The notes beneath the pieces are model-generated. The model did not search any database. It was given only the letters and a program-made list of their open reading frames with translations, and had not been told where the DNA came from. The translations under genes were made by a program, and so were the position numbers. A stretch of DNA of 45,569 nt, taken from positions 1 through 45,569 of the forward strand of contig JAFYBJ010000005.1 in NCBI GenBank assembly GCA_017540265.1, in the 5' to 3' direction. This stretch comes from Lachnospiraceae bacterium. Lineage in GTDB: Bacteria; Bacillota; Clostridia; Lachnospirales; Lachnospiraceae. Within the stretch, counting starts at the first letter, position 1. Each line of letters opens with the position of its first letter. Of the stretch, positions 34,155 through 43,274 are shown in pieces.

Positions 34155-35994
34155 TTAACAATTCCTCCAGCATATCCGCAAGGCTTACGCTCTTATATAC
34201 AGTAAAACCTTCATTCTCATAAACAATATTATAGCTTTCTCCAAGCATATATTCCATAAGGGCCATATGCTTAAGTACCGACTCATCATCATCCGTACTT
34301 TTCCTTGAATAACTGTATGTTCCGTTCCCTCCGAAATAATCAGCTTCCTCTGCGGTCATTATTATAAGCGGCTTTTCCTCAGCCTCTGAAAGCTCATCTA
34401 ACTGCGAAGAAAAATCCTCATAGGAAAAACTGCCAAGATCCGGCCAAAGATTGGTCATTGCAGGCTTTATCCCAAGAACATAATTGATCCCGGGTATATT
34501 TCCGTAACATATAAGCGATGTCGCATCCGCAGCATTTTCCCTTACCCAGTCCGTAAGCTCATCGATCGCACTTCCGTTTTCTTCCGTGGTATATATGCCT
34601 TTTAAGGAATTATCACTCTTTATCTTATAATCCCTCGCACCGCCAAACTCAGCATCCCTGAACGTATAGTACAAGCCGAATAACATGGTCTGCATAAGGA
34701 ACACGGCAGCAAACATCACTGTCCAGATATGGTAAAGCACTTTATATTTCCCGTTTCCCGCATCCTTAAGCAGGGAACACATAAGATATGCACTTACCGG
34801 CAGCACATAAAAAAGCCCGTTTATAACGGCAAATATATGATTATTCGTACCTAAGGGCGCGATGATTATCAGAAGGAGCGAAATAAAAGCTGTAAGCCGC
34901 TCTTCCTTATCTGCATTTTTTTTAAAGATAAAGAATAAAAACAACATGGTGGCATAGATCAGATAAACCACGCTAAGCCTGAACACACTGCCGTTGTTTG
35001 TATATTTTGAAGTAAATATGCCCCTTCTGTAAAACCATACAAGAATGACCGCAAGCCCTGCAGTATACAAGGCATAAAGAATGCAGCAGTATTTCCCCGG
35101 TATTTCCTTTGCCTTCATAAACTTCGAAAAGATAAAAGCAGCACATAAAGGGATGATATAGACCAGGGCATAGAGAAGATTCCCGTAATAATTATTCCCT
35201 ATCGTCATTAACATTATCTTAAGGGAATAACCGGAATCCTTATTGCCCGCGGCACCGGTCAAAAGCCCGCTTATCCAGTCATACATAACAAAAATACCGG
35301 AGCCCGCATCCATTCCCGGAGCTTTGATATAAACAAGAAACAACAGGAAAGAAACAGCAAGCCCTGCAAGATACCCCGCTATACACAAGAGCATTGTCTT
35401 TAGAAATAAAGGCTTCTTTTCCTCCTTCCTGTAAAGAAATATTCCGTAAAAGACGGAAAAAACAAGCATCAGTTCCGCGACATTGGATATGCGTACAAAG
35501 GTATTCAAGCCCAGACAGACACCTGCCGCAAAAAAATATATTTCTTTTTTATCCAGGAAGGCAGCAGTTATAAAAAGCACTGCGCCGGTTAAGAAAAAAT
35601 AACTGAGATAATTATACATTATCACACTGGGGCACCAGCATAATCCCAGTGCAGCAGCCAGAGCAGCAGACAGAACAAGCCTGTCCATGCGCTTTCTTAA
35701 AAACAGATAAACCGCAAGCGCACAGGATAAAGGCAGGAGACGGGTAAGAAAATTCATTATTATGAGATTCCCGCCCGATACCCCAAGCAGAGCATGACCT
35801 GCAAGATTTGATACTGCCGTGGCCATATTAAAACTACCTGCCAGCTCCTTCATGAACATATAATTTCCGAGGCTGTAGGTGGTATCAGAAAGATCGGCCC
35901 CTCTCCATATCCCGAAGAATGAAAAAAAGCACAAACATATAATGTAAAAAAACTCAGCCGGCTTTGAAGCCGTGATCTTCTTTAGCTTAGCCAT
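34141..35994 (-). CDS. Polytopic membrane protein, GT-C-like, function unassigned
   Basis: 617 aa, multi-spanning, with a soluble C-terminal ~150 residues. After TM1 comes RGADLSDTTYSLGNY, an acidic loop where GT-C enzymes have their catalytic residue, and later WCPSVIMYNYLSYF. No named family is recognised with confidence. I chose ATG 35992-35994, which has AGGGAG four bases upstream; the frame runs on to a TTG at 36018 that would overlap the epimerase gene by 32 bases. Transfer of a lipid-phosphate sugar outside the membrane is inferred only. Confidence 0.6.
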   Translation of the reverse strand: MAKLKKITASKPAEFFYIICLCFFSFFGIWRGADLSDTTYSLGNYMFMKELAGSFNMATAVSNLAGHALLGVSGGNLIIMNFLTRLLPLSCALAVYLFLRKRMDRLVLSAALAAALGLCWCPSVIMYNYLSYFFLTGAVLFITAAFLDKKEIYFFAAGVCLGLNTFVRISNVAELMLVFSVFYGIFLYRKEEKKPLFLKTMLLCIAGYLAGLAVSFLLFLVYIKAPGMDAGSGIFVMYDWISGLLTGAAGNKDSGYSLKIMLMTIGNNYYGNLLYALVYIIPLCAAFIFSKFMKAKEIPGKYCCILYALYTAGLAVILVWFYRRGIFTSKYTNNGSVFRLSVVYLIYATMLFLFFIFKKNADKEERLTAFISLLLIIIAPLGTNNHIFAVINGLFYVLPVSAYLMCSLLKDAGNGKYKVLYHIWTVMFAAVFLMQTMLFGLYYTFRDAEFGGARDYKIKSDNSLKGIYTTEENGSAIDELTDWVRENAADATSLICYGNIPGINYVLGIKPAMTNLWPDLGSFSYEDFSSQLDELSEAEEKPLIIMTAEEADYFGGNGTYSYSRKSTDDDESVLKHMALMEYMLGESYNIVYENEGFTVYKSVSLADMLEELLNDQF

Positions 35995-37066
35995 AAAACT
36001 CCCTGTACCATGATGCAAATCTTCTAAGCCCGGTCCTTAGATCCGTGGAAGGTTTATAACCATGATCCCTTTCAAGCGCGGAAGTATCCGCATATGTGAC
36101 CGCCACATCTCCCGGCTGCATGGGAAGCAGCTCTTCATGGGCATTTATGTCAAAATCTTCAGTCAGGACTCCTGCCGTTTTTAACTCTTCGGAAAGAATA
36201 TGTACAAAATCCATAAGTCCCACGGGAGAACTGTTGCCTATATTATATAAGGCATAGGGAGGCACCGGCAGACCGTCCTCACCGTTCTTTTTCTCCGGTG
36301 CAGCCTTCATCACTCTGAGCACACCTTCCGTTACATCATCCACATAAGTGAAATCACGCAGGCAGTTTCCGTTATTGAATATCTTTATCTTTCCGCCTTT
36401 TACAAGTGTATCCGTAAAGCCGAAATACGCCATATCAGGGCGTCCCGCCGGTCCGTAAACCGTAAAGAAGCGAAGCCCCGTAGAAGGTATGGAATAAAGC
36501 TTTGAATAAGAATGGGCAATAAGCTCATCAGCCTTTTTGGTTGCGGCATAAAGCGACACCGGCTCATCCGTCTTTGCCTCTACCTTATACGGTATATCAG
36601 GTGAACTTCCATATATGGAAGACGATGATGCATAAACTAAATGTTCCACGCCCGGCGCACCGTTATCATAGGAATGCCTGCAGGCCTCCAGTATATTATA
36701 AAAGCCTGTTATATTGGTCTCTATATATGCATCCGGATTTATGAGCGAATATCTGACACCGGCCTGTGCCGCAAGATTTACCACTACGGCAAAGGGATAC
36801 TTTTTAAACAGCTCATTTATCATATCCCTGTCAGCTATGCTCCCTTTTATAAAATTAAAATCAGAGGATGATGCTTTTACGGCTTCTTCTATAAGCCCCA
36901 GCCTGTATTCCTTTATCTTCACATCATAGTAATCATTCATATTATCGATCCCTATGATATGCATATTATCATCTTCCCCCAGCATGCGAAGCACAAGGGA
37001 AGCGCCTATGAATCCCGCCGCTCCGGTTACCAGAATATATTTATCTTTAAGTTCTATTTTCTGCAT
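35987..37066 (-). CDS. NAD-dependent epimerase, UDP-glucuronate 4-epimerase-like
   Basis: 359 aa, extended SDR fold. TGAAGFIG binds the dinucleotide and YAATKKADE supplies the YXXXK pair. GIDNMNDYYDV, YGPAGRPDMAYF and MQPGDVAVTYADT are typical of UDP-glucuronate 4-epimerases (Cap1J/LpsL group), which make UDP-galacturonate. ATG 37064-37066 is preferred because AAGGGA sits seven bases upstream; a GTG precedes it directly. UDP-glucose dehydrogenase is not in the window. A galacturonate residue would be a natural target for amide formation by an ATP-grasp enzyme, but this link is speculative. Confidence 0.85.
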   Translation of the reverse strand: MQKIELKDKYILVTGAAGFIGASLVLRMLGEDDNMHIIGIDNMNDYYDVKIKEYRLGLIEEAVKASSSDFNFIKGSIADRDMINELFKKYPFAVVVNLAAQAGVRYSLINPDAYIETNITGFYNILEACRHSYDNGAPGVEHLVYASSSSIYGSSPDIPYKVEAKTDEPVSLYAATKKADELIAHSYSKLYSIPSTGLRFFTVYGPAGRPDMAYFGFTDTLVKGGKIKIFNNGNCLRDFTYVDDVTEGVLRVMKAAPEKKNGEDGLPVPPYALYNIGNSSPVGLMDFVHILSEELKTAGVLTEDFDINAHEELLPMQPGDVAVTYADTSALERDHGYKPSTDLRTGLRRFASWYREFYG

Positions 37067-37070
37067 CACT

Positions 37071-39065
37071 TCATCCCTTTTTGAATATCCATAATTTACT
37101 GAAGAAATAATTAAGGATTATCACCACGACTCCTATGATAAGTTTGGCTATAATATCATTCATTATAAGTATGGCTCCGGAGAAAAGTATCTGTTCCACC
37201 ACAAAGGAAAGGACCCTCGCAGCAGTAAAGGCTGCAAATTCCTTCATCACCAGAACAAAGCCATGCTTATCGCTGTGAAAAACAAATATCCTGTTTGTGA
37301 TATATGCAAAGAGCACCGCCGCCACCCAGGCAACGAAATTTGAAAAGTTCTCTCTTGCATAATCATTTGTTATTATACCCTTAAAGAATGAATATGCACA
37401 GAGAACATAAACAAGCCAGTTTATTACTGTGGTAAGACCTCCGGTTATCAGATAATCAAAGGTCTCTTTCTTTGAATAATAGAGCTTTAAGCACATATCC
37501 GCCAATTTCTCGAAGGAGTTGAAAATATATGACCTTATGATATCCACTGTTATTCCTGCAATAAATATAAGTATCAGACTGTATATATATTTCAATATAA
37601 AGTCTGATAAATTTTCCGCTCCCGTAACACCTATCCAGCGAGGCCAGCGGTAGCGGATAAATACATGCTCATGAAGAAGATATACGCCAAGCACATAGGG
37701 AGCTGTTCCCTTTATGAGCTTAGACAGAAATCCTTCTTTGATCTTAATACCCCTGAAGAAATAAACCAGACCGAAAGAGGCGGTGAGCACAAAGATATAA
37801 TTATAAGCTGAAGGCACGGTGATGGCGTAATCATTAAAGGTAGTATCCTTCATAAGTCCCGCAAACAGACCATAGGAGAGGTATGTAAGAAATACGGATG
37901 CAATAAAACATATAAGTCCCCTTCCCTTCTTTTCCATGAAGGCAAGGCCGTATTTTCCGGCATAGGCAGAAGCCAGGTAGAGTATTACAAACCATATAAC
38001 ACCAAGCCCCCTGTCATCGATCAGTTCAAAAGGCATTACGGAACGTCCGATACACCAGAATGCCAGCAGGACAAGAGAAGTCACCCTGTGGGTGCGTTCA
38101 TCCAGATTCTTTATCCCTGCATTTAAAAACGGCATAATAAGATAAAGGATAAAATAAGCTCCCATAAACCAGTAATGCCCGTTCATCACGGGAAGCATCA
38201 TAAACAGGAGATTATAGATATTAAAATACTGAACTATAAAAGTATTATCTCCGTTTAAATATGCATATGCATAAAAACCTGCGCCTATTAAAGCGCTGTA
38301 AAAGAAGATCTGAAGCCAGAGCATCGCGGCATGTCTCAGACAGAAGCGCGACTTATATCCATACATACCTGATATGATCACATAGACGTTCACGCAGGGA
38401 AGGCATGCTGCCTCCAAAAGCCATGGCAATGACTGGAAAGCATTAGGCTTCACTTCAGGAAGATATTCACCTTTCCCGAGAAAATGAAGCGTTATCACCA
38501 TGAGCATGGCAACTATCCTAAGCAGTTCTATGCCTGCCTCTCTCTTATTATCTTTCCTGTTATCTTTCTTTATATCCTTTACATCCGCATCTTCATTCTT
38601 TAATGATTTTACATACAGGAGTTTTTCTTCATCCTCTTTTGCAAGACTGTAACCCAGTCCTTCAAATACTGCTTTTGATGCCGGATTCGAAGTCTTTACA
38701 TACGCACAGAGTTCCTTTATCCCTTCTGCGGCCGCATCCTTTCCAATTTCCTTCTCAACCATGGCAAGTTCTTTTTTTCCTATCCCCTGCCCTCTGAAGG
38801 ATCTGTCCACACTATAGCTTATATAAGCCTTAGACGCATCTTCTTCATCCCTTTCTATGCGTACCTGGCCAAGAGATGCAAAGAAATCCATGCAAACATA
38901 AAGGATCACCGATCCATCATTAAGCTTCTTCTTAAACCACTCATCATGAGCTTCCGGTTTTATTTCTTCCGTGTTGAAAGAAGCCTGCCTCACTTCCGGA
39001 TCGTTTGCCCAGTCAAGATATCTTTTTTTATCACCTTCGTTTGCTTTTCTAAGATATAAACTCAT
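37071..39065 (-). CDS. Three-domain fusion: GNAT, acyltransferase-3 and GtrA-like flippase
   Basis: 664 aa. Residues ~1-155 are a GNAT domain with YLDWANDPEVRQASFN and acetyl-CoA loop RSFRGQGIGKK (88-98); this sub-type is often fused to or next to PseG. A charged linker (~155-176) leads to an acyltransferase-3 domain (~177-515) with ELLRIVAMLMVITLH (Arg183, His194) and about ten membrane segments. The last ~135 residues are GtrA-like: YLITGGLTTVINWLVY, AYITNRIFVF and NYFFSKLWIF. The domains have separate known roles: N-acetylation of an amino sugar, O-acylation, and flipping of a polyprenyl-phosphate sugar. The frame is continuous, and the start is in an ATGA overlap. Confidence 0.85.
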   Translation of the reverse strand: MSLYLRKANEGDKKRYLDWANDPEVRQASFNTEEIKPEAHDEWFKKKLNDGSVILYVCMDFFASLGQVRIERDEEDASKAYISYSVDRSFRGQGIGKKELAMVEKEIGKDAAAEGIKELCAYVKTSNPASKAVFEGLGYSLAKEDEEKLLYVKSLKNEDADVKDIKKDNRKDNKREAGIELLRIVAMLMVITLHFLGKGEYLPEVKPNAFQSLPWLLEAACLPCVNVYVIISGMYGYKSRFCLRHAAMLWLQIFFYSALIGAGFYAYAYLNGDNTFIVQYFNIYNLLFMMLPVMNGHYWFMGAYFILYLIMPFLNAGIKNLDERTHRVTSLVLLAFWCIGRSVMPFELIDDRGLGVIWFVILYLASAYAGKYGLAFMEKKGRGLICFIASVFLTYLSYGLFAGLMKDTTFNDYAITVPSAYNYIFVLTASFGLVYFFRGIKIKEGFLSKLIKGTAPYVLGVYLLHEHVFIRYRWPRWIGVTGAENLSDFILKYIYSLILIFIAGITVDIIRSYIFNSFEKLADMCLKLYYSKKETFDYLITGGLTTVINWLVYVLCAYSFFKGIITNDYARENFSNFVAWVAAVLFAYITNRIFVFHSDKHGFVLVMKEFAAFTAARVLSFVVEQILFSGAILIMNDIIAKLIIGVVVIILNYFFSKLWIFKKG

Positions 39066-40090
39066 TTTCTCAATTCCCTGTATTTAAACAGCAGCACATA
39101 TTTTATAAAGAACAGTATATTGCTCTTTTGCTGCAGCTTTATGAATGAAAGATTTTCCTTATCCGTATATTCTGAAAGATATTTATTATCAAGAAAATCC
39201 GGAAGATTTTCTCTAATGTATCTTTTTATTTCTGCCGTAAAGGAAGGCTTCCTTCCGCGACCCGAATACATGTATGAAAAAAGCGTGGTAACATAGGATA
39301 ATTCAGTGAATCTGTAATCTATCTCTTCTTTATACCTTTCATACAGATCCCTTTTTTTGCATTCCAGGATAAATATCCTTCCGGCTTCCATCCGGTCCCT
39401 GCACTTTTCAACGCTTACGGTATGGGTAGTCGAAGACTGCACTGTAAGATATTTATAAAGAGGTTCGGGCACATATGCGAAATTCTTAAAATACATTGAC
39501 CATAAAGGAGCCGCACAGTTATCTTCATAAAATATATCTTCCGGAAACGAAAGCTCATTATCCTTTATAAGAGACGCCCTGTATATCTTTGTGACCGACG
39601 ATCCTCCCCTGAGTATAAGGCTCTTATGTTTGTCATCGTCGAGCACACCTGTCTGCTCAATGGTATTGTTTGCGACCGGCTTTCCGTTTTTATCCCCGTA
39701 GAAGCTTACCAGTTCATAATCGCAGCCGCATACATCCGCTCCCGTTTCCTCCGCGCATCTTATAAGCTTTTCAAACATAAGAGGATCCGCGTAATCATCG
39801 CTATCCATGAAGCCTATCCATTCGCCGTCTGCAAGCTCCATTCCCCTGTTCCTGGCGCCGCCCTGCCTGTGATTTTCTTTCGAAAGTATTATCTTTAAAG
39901 CACCGGGCCTTATGGCATTAAGGCGCCCTTCGTATTCCTTAAGTATATCAGGGGATGAGTCCGTTGATGCATCATCAACCGCGATGATCTCCATATCCTT
40001 TAAGCTCTGGCCAAGCAGGGAATCAAGACAGTGCTTAAGTCTGTCCCCCTCAGCCATATTATAAACCGGTACTATGACTGAGAGTTTCAT
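39062..40090 (-). CDS. GT2 family glycosyltransferase
   Basis: 342 aa. GT2 elements appear in order: VIVPVYNMAEG, VDDASTDSSPDIL, RQGGARNRGME and the DXD site FMDSDDYADP; FYEDNCAAPLW lies at the expected acceptor region. The C-terminal ~100 residues are helical and end with a hydrophobic stretch rich in Phe, perhaps a membrane-surface anchor. Start and preceding stop overlap as ATGA. It belongs to the capsule/teichoic GT2 type; the donor is unknown. Confidence 0.85.
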   Translation of the reverse strand: MKLSVIVPVYNMAEGDRLKHCLDSLLGQSLKDMEIIAVDDASTDSSPDILKEYEGRLNAIRPGALKIILSKENHRQGGARNRGMELADGEWIGFMDSDDYADPLMFEKLIRCAEETGADVCGCDYELVSFYGDKNGKPVANNTIEQTGVLDDDKHKSLILRGGSSVTKIYRASLIKDNELSFPEDIFYEDNCAAPLWSMYFKNFAYVPEPLYKYLTVQSSTTHTVSVEKCRDRMEAGRIFILECKKRDLYERYKEEIDYRFTELSYVTTLFSYMYSGRGRKPSFTAEIKRYIRENLPDFLDNKYLSEYTDKENLSFIKLQQKSNILFFIKYVLLFKYRELRK

Positions 40091-41112
40091 TCAAACAACA
40101 CCCCGGCTATACGCCCGGCCCCATTGCCATCCACAAGGCGCTTTCCTCTCCTCGCGCATTCCTCTCTTTTTTTCGTATCCTCTGCATAGACTTTTATCAC
40201 GGCTGTCATTCTTTCGTAGAAACCCTCATCCCTCACATCGCCTGCATATTCAAAGATATCTTCATCCAAAAAACCTCTGATATTATCTTTTTGATTATCG
40301 GCAAGGCAGTACATTATCCCGGGCGTTCCCGTTGCGGCAAGCTCATAGAGCGTGGTTCCTCCGGCGCTGATACATATATCTGCAGCTTCCAGCTCACCCT
40401 TAAGCGTCGGTATCTCTGAAAGCACGGTAACACAGGTAAGCCCTTCTGCCTCTTTTTTCAGTTTATCCAGATCCCTGTTAAAGCGTCCGGCAATGAGCTT
40501 TATCTCAAAACCCTTTAAAGGCTCCGTCTTTGATCTCTTTAAAAAGTTCAAAAGAAAATGAGCTTCATCACCACCGCCTGAAAGAACTAACAGCTTTTCC
40601 GCCCGCTTTTTTACAGTTCTTTCTTTATCAATATCGGAAATATACTCCTCTCTCAGAGGCATGTAATCCGGGCCCAAAAGAAGACGGGTATTCTCATATT
40701 CCCTTTCGTAAGGATAAAAATGAGCGCTCATCGAGTAATTGATGAGAATATCCACGGGCCAGATATCTTCATGAAGATCATCGATGTATGCCGTTTTTGT
40801 AAATGAACTTAATCTCCCAAGATAATCATTTGTAACATAATAGCTGTCTATTAAAAGCCTTTTTATATCTCTTTTTTTTATAAGCTCTTCCATCAGAGGA
40901 AGCTCTGATCCAAGATCCTTAAAATCAGTACCCAGCACTACGGTCTCAAATCCCTTTGATTTTGGAAGCTTTGCAGAGCCAATCTCTGCTGTTATAAAAA
41001 CAGCTTCTTTTCCTGCTTTTCTTGCAGCCTCCGCAACATTAAGACACCGCATCATATGTCCGGATGCGGTGACCTCATTTGCTTCTGTACGGATAAAAAC
41101 GGTATCCTTCAT
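40087..41112 (-). CDS. pseG: PseG-like UDP-sugar hydrolase / GT28-like protein
   Basis: 341 aa. The N-terminus with TASGHMMRCLNVA puts His19 where PseG has its catalytic histidine. LLIDSYYVTNDYL, LLLGPDYMPLREEY and SGGGDEAHFLLNFL are also family segments, and the C-terminal half has CISAGGTTLYELAATGTP, the UDP-binding motif. PseG removes UDP from 2,4-diacetamido-2,4,6-trideoxy-L-altrose in pseudaminic acid synthesis. It follows PseB directly, but PseI and PseF are absent, so it may instead act as a hydrolase or transferase in another route. Confidence 0.75.
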   Translation of the reverse strand: MKDTVFIRTEANEVTASGHMMRCLNVAEAARKAGKEAVFITAEIGSAKLPKSKGFETVVLGTDFKDLGSELPLMEELIKKRDIKRLLIDSYYVTNDYLGRLSSFTKTAYIDDLHEDIWPVDILINYSMSAHFYPYEREYENTRLLLGPDYMPLREEYISDIDKERTVKKRAEKLLVLSGGGDEAHFLLNFLKRSKTEPLKGFEIKLIAGRFNRDLDKLKKEAEGLTCVTVLSEIPTLKGELEAADICISAGGTTLYELAATGTPGIMYCLADNQKDNIRGFLDEDIFEYAGDVRDEGFYERMTAVIKVYAEDTKKREECARRGKRLVDGNGAGRIAGVLFE

Positions 41113-41117
41113 ACCCC

Positions 41118-42107
41118 TTAATCCAGATTTGCAAGCCGCTCTCTTATCTCTTCAACAGAGAGCCACTCTGAATTTGAACCGGAGGAATAGGAAAAGCCCT
41201 CAGGCACTCTCTTTCCCGTAGGCGAAGGCATACGTCTGCTGCTCCATACCATCTGCGGATAAATGATAAAATGCTTTTCATATTCATAGGTATTGGGAGC
41301 ATCTTCCACAGTAACCATGATCTCATGGAGCTTTTCACCTTCCCTTATACCGACCTCCGGTTTCTCACAGCCGGGAAGCATAGCCTCTGCCAGATCCGTT
41401 ATCTTAAAGGAAGGTATCTTTGATATAAAAGTCTCACCGCCTTTGGATTCTTCAAGAGCCTTTATCACAAGCTCCACACCTTCTTTTAACGATATCCAGA
41501 AACGTGTCATCCTGAGATCCGTGATCGGGAGAGCCTTCTCACCGTTTTCTATCTTCTGTTTAAAGAAAGGGATAACCGAGCCTCTGCTTCCTGCCACATT
41601 TCCGTAACGGACTATGGAAAAACAAATATCGGAAGGACCTGCATAGGCATTTGCGGCAATAAACAGCTTATCCGAAACCAGCTTGGTTCCTCCGTAAAGA
41701 TTGACGGGATTTACAGCCTTATCCGTAGAAAGCGCCACAACCTTTGAAACGCCTGTATCAAGAGCTGCCTCTATTACATTCATGGCCCCGTGTATATTAG
41801 TCTTTATCGCTTCATTTGGATTATATTCACAAGCCGGCACCTGCTTTAAAGCGGCGGCGTGAATTATATAATCCACACCGTTAAGAGCGCGGCGCAGTCT
41901 GTCACCGTCCCTTACATCGCCTATAAAGAAACGCAGCCTGTCTTTATATTCAGCAAATTCATTCTGCATATTAAACTGCTTGAATTCATCTCTGGAATAA
42001 ATGATAAGCTTCTTCGGATCACCGTGCTCAAAGGCATAACGCACAAAGGCTTTACCAAATGAGCCTGTACCTCCCGTTATAAGTATTGTCTTTCCGTCAA
42101 GTATCAT
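41118..42107 (-). CDS. pseB: PseB-like UDP-N-acetylglucosamine 4,6-dehydratase (5-epimerising)
   Basis: 329 aa, short-chain dehydrogenase fold. TGGTGSFG (11-18) binds NADP. The catalytic Thr-Asp-Lys is at 128-130 in ALSTDKAVNP, with Tyr138 and Lys142 in LYGGTK. SRDEFKQ, FFIGDVRD, HAAALKQVPACEYNP and VRYGNVAGSRGSVIPFF match PseB closely. GEKLHEIM and a YSSGSNSEWL tail follow. Related dehydratases of the FnlA/CapE branch share most motifs. AAGGAG lies nine bases before the ATG, and a palindrome occurs just upstream in the 45-bp gap from glf. Confidence 0.9.
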   Translation of the reverse strand: MILDGKTILITGGTGSFGKAFVRYAFEHGDPKKLIIYSRDEFKQFNMQNEFAEYKDRLRFFIGDVRDGDRLRRALNGVDYIIHAAALKQVPACEYNPNEAIKTNIHGAMNVIEAALDTGVSKVVALSTDKAVNPVNLYGGTKLVSDKLFIAANAYAGPSDICFSIVRYGNVAGSRGSVIPFFKQKIENGEKALPITDLRMTRFWISLKEGVELVIKALEESKGGETFISKIPSFKITDLAEAMLPGCEKPEVGIREGEKLHEIMVTVEDAPNTYEYEKHFIIYPQMVWSSRRMPSPTGKRVPEGFSYSSGSNSEWLSVEEIRERLANLD

Positions 42108-42134
42108 ATTTCTGCACTCCTTCTTTATATTTCA

Positions 42135-42149
42135 ATATCAGTCTGATAT
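42135..42149. promoter_or_regulatory. 15-bp palindrome ATATCAG-T-CTGATAT between glf and pseB
   Basis: Perfect 7-bp inverted repeats flank one base in the 45-bp gap between glf and pseB. The size and symmetry fit a protein operator or a short RNA hairpin. A weak -10 (TATAAA) lies just downstream on the minus strand without a good -35. No regulator is encoded nearby. Confidence 0.35.
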
Positions 42150-42152
42150 GAC

Positions 42153-43274
42153 TTAATCAAGACCAAGGGATTTTGCATCGGCAAGAGCCTCCGCTATCAC
42201 CTTATCCATATCCAGATACTTATACTTTCCAAGCCTTCCGCCAAAGAAAACCTCCGGACGTTCCTTAGCCGCAAGCTCTGTATATTTCTTATACAGCCCG
42301 TTGTTTTTCTCATCATTCATCGGATAGTAAGGCTCATCTCCCGCTTTCCATGTTAAAGGATATTCCCTCGTTATCACAGTCTTTGGATTTATCTCACTGC
42401 CCTGTGCACAGCCAAATTCAAAATGCTTATGCTCTATTATCCTTGTATACGGGATCTCACGCTCCGTGTAATTGACTATCGCGCTTCCCTGATAATTATC
42501 CGTATCAAGTATCTCTGATTCAAATCTAAGGCTCCGGTATTCCAATTCACCGAATCTGTGATCAAAAAATTCATCTATCATTCCGGTAAACACGATACGT
42601 TCCGCAATATTATCAAAACTTTTTCTGTCTGAAAAATAATCCGTACCGGTCTTGAGCTCCAGGCCTTCAAACATCTTCTCCGCTATCTGCGTATATCCGC
42701 CGGAAGGGATCCCCTGGAACGGATCATTGAAATAATTATTGTCATAAACAAAACGGACAGGAAGCCTCTTTATTATAAAAGCGGGAAGTTCCCTGCAATC
42801 ATGCCCCCACTGTTTCTCTGTATAGCCCTTAATAAGCTTCTCGTATATATCCCTTCCGACAAGTGATATGGCCTGTTCCTCAAGATTTGAAGGTTCCTTT
42901 CCGGACATTTCCCTTCGCTGCTCTTCTATCTTTTTCCTTGCTTCTTCAGGCGTCTTTACACCCCACATCCTGCTGAAAGTGTTCATGTTAAAGGGAAGAT
43001 TGTATATCTCATCCTTATATCTTGCTACGGGTGTATTGGTAAAGCGGTTAAACTCCGCAAAACCGTTTATATATTCCCATACTTTTTTATCTGCAGTATG
43101 AAAAATATGAGGACCGTAAACATGTACATTTATCCCCTCGCGTTTTTCGGTATACATATTGCCGGCAATATGATCCCTGCGCTCTATAACAAGAACTTTT
43201 TTTCCGGCTTTCTTCGCGCGATCGGCTATCACACCGGCGTAAAGCCCGGCTCCGACCAAAAGCAGATCATACAT
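42153..43274 (-). CDS. glf: UDP-galactopyranose mutase
   Basis: 373 aa, the usual length. The flavin-binding start LLLVGAGLYAGV is followed by ERRDHIAGN, VHVYGPHIFHT, the substrate region GYTEKQWG, and GIPSGGYTQIAEKM. The C-terminal segment YYPMNDEKNNGLYKKY is diagnostic. The enzyme interconverts UDP-galactopyranose and UDP-galactofuranose, so the glycan probably contains Galf. ATG 43272-43274 is chosen because AAGGAGAG lies seven bases upstream; a GTG immediately before it is less well placed. The start overlaps the HAD gene stop. Confidence 0.95.
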   Translation of the reverse strand: MYDLLLVGAGLYAGVIADRAKKAGKKVLVIERRDHIAGNMYTEKREGINVHVYGPHIFHTADKKVWEYINGFAEFNRFTNTPVARYKDEIYNLPFNMNTFSRMWGVKTPEEARKKIEEQRREMSGKEPSNLEEQAISLVGRDIYEKLIKGYTEKQWGHDCRELPAFIIKRLPVRFVYDNNYFNDPFQGIPSGGYTQIAEKMFEGLELKTGTDYFSDRKSFDNIAERIVFTGMIDEFFDHRFGELEYRSLRFESEILDTDNYQGSAIVNYTEREIPYTRIIEHKHFEFGCAQGSEINPKTVITREYPLTWKAGDEPYYPMNDEKNNGLYKKYTELAAKERPEVFFGGRLGKYKYLDMDKVIAEALADAKSLGLD

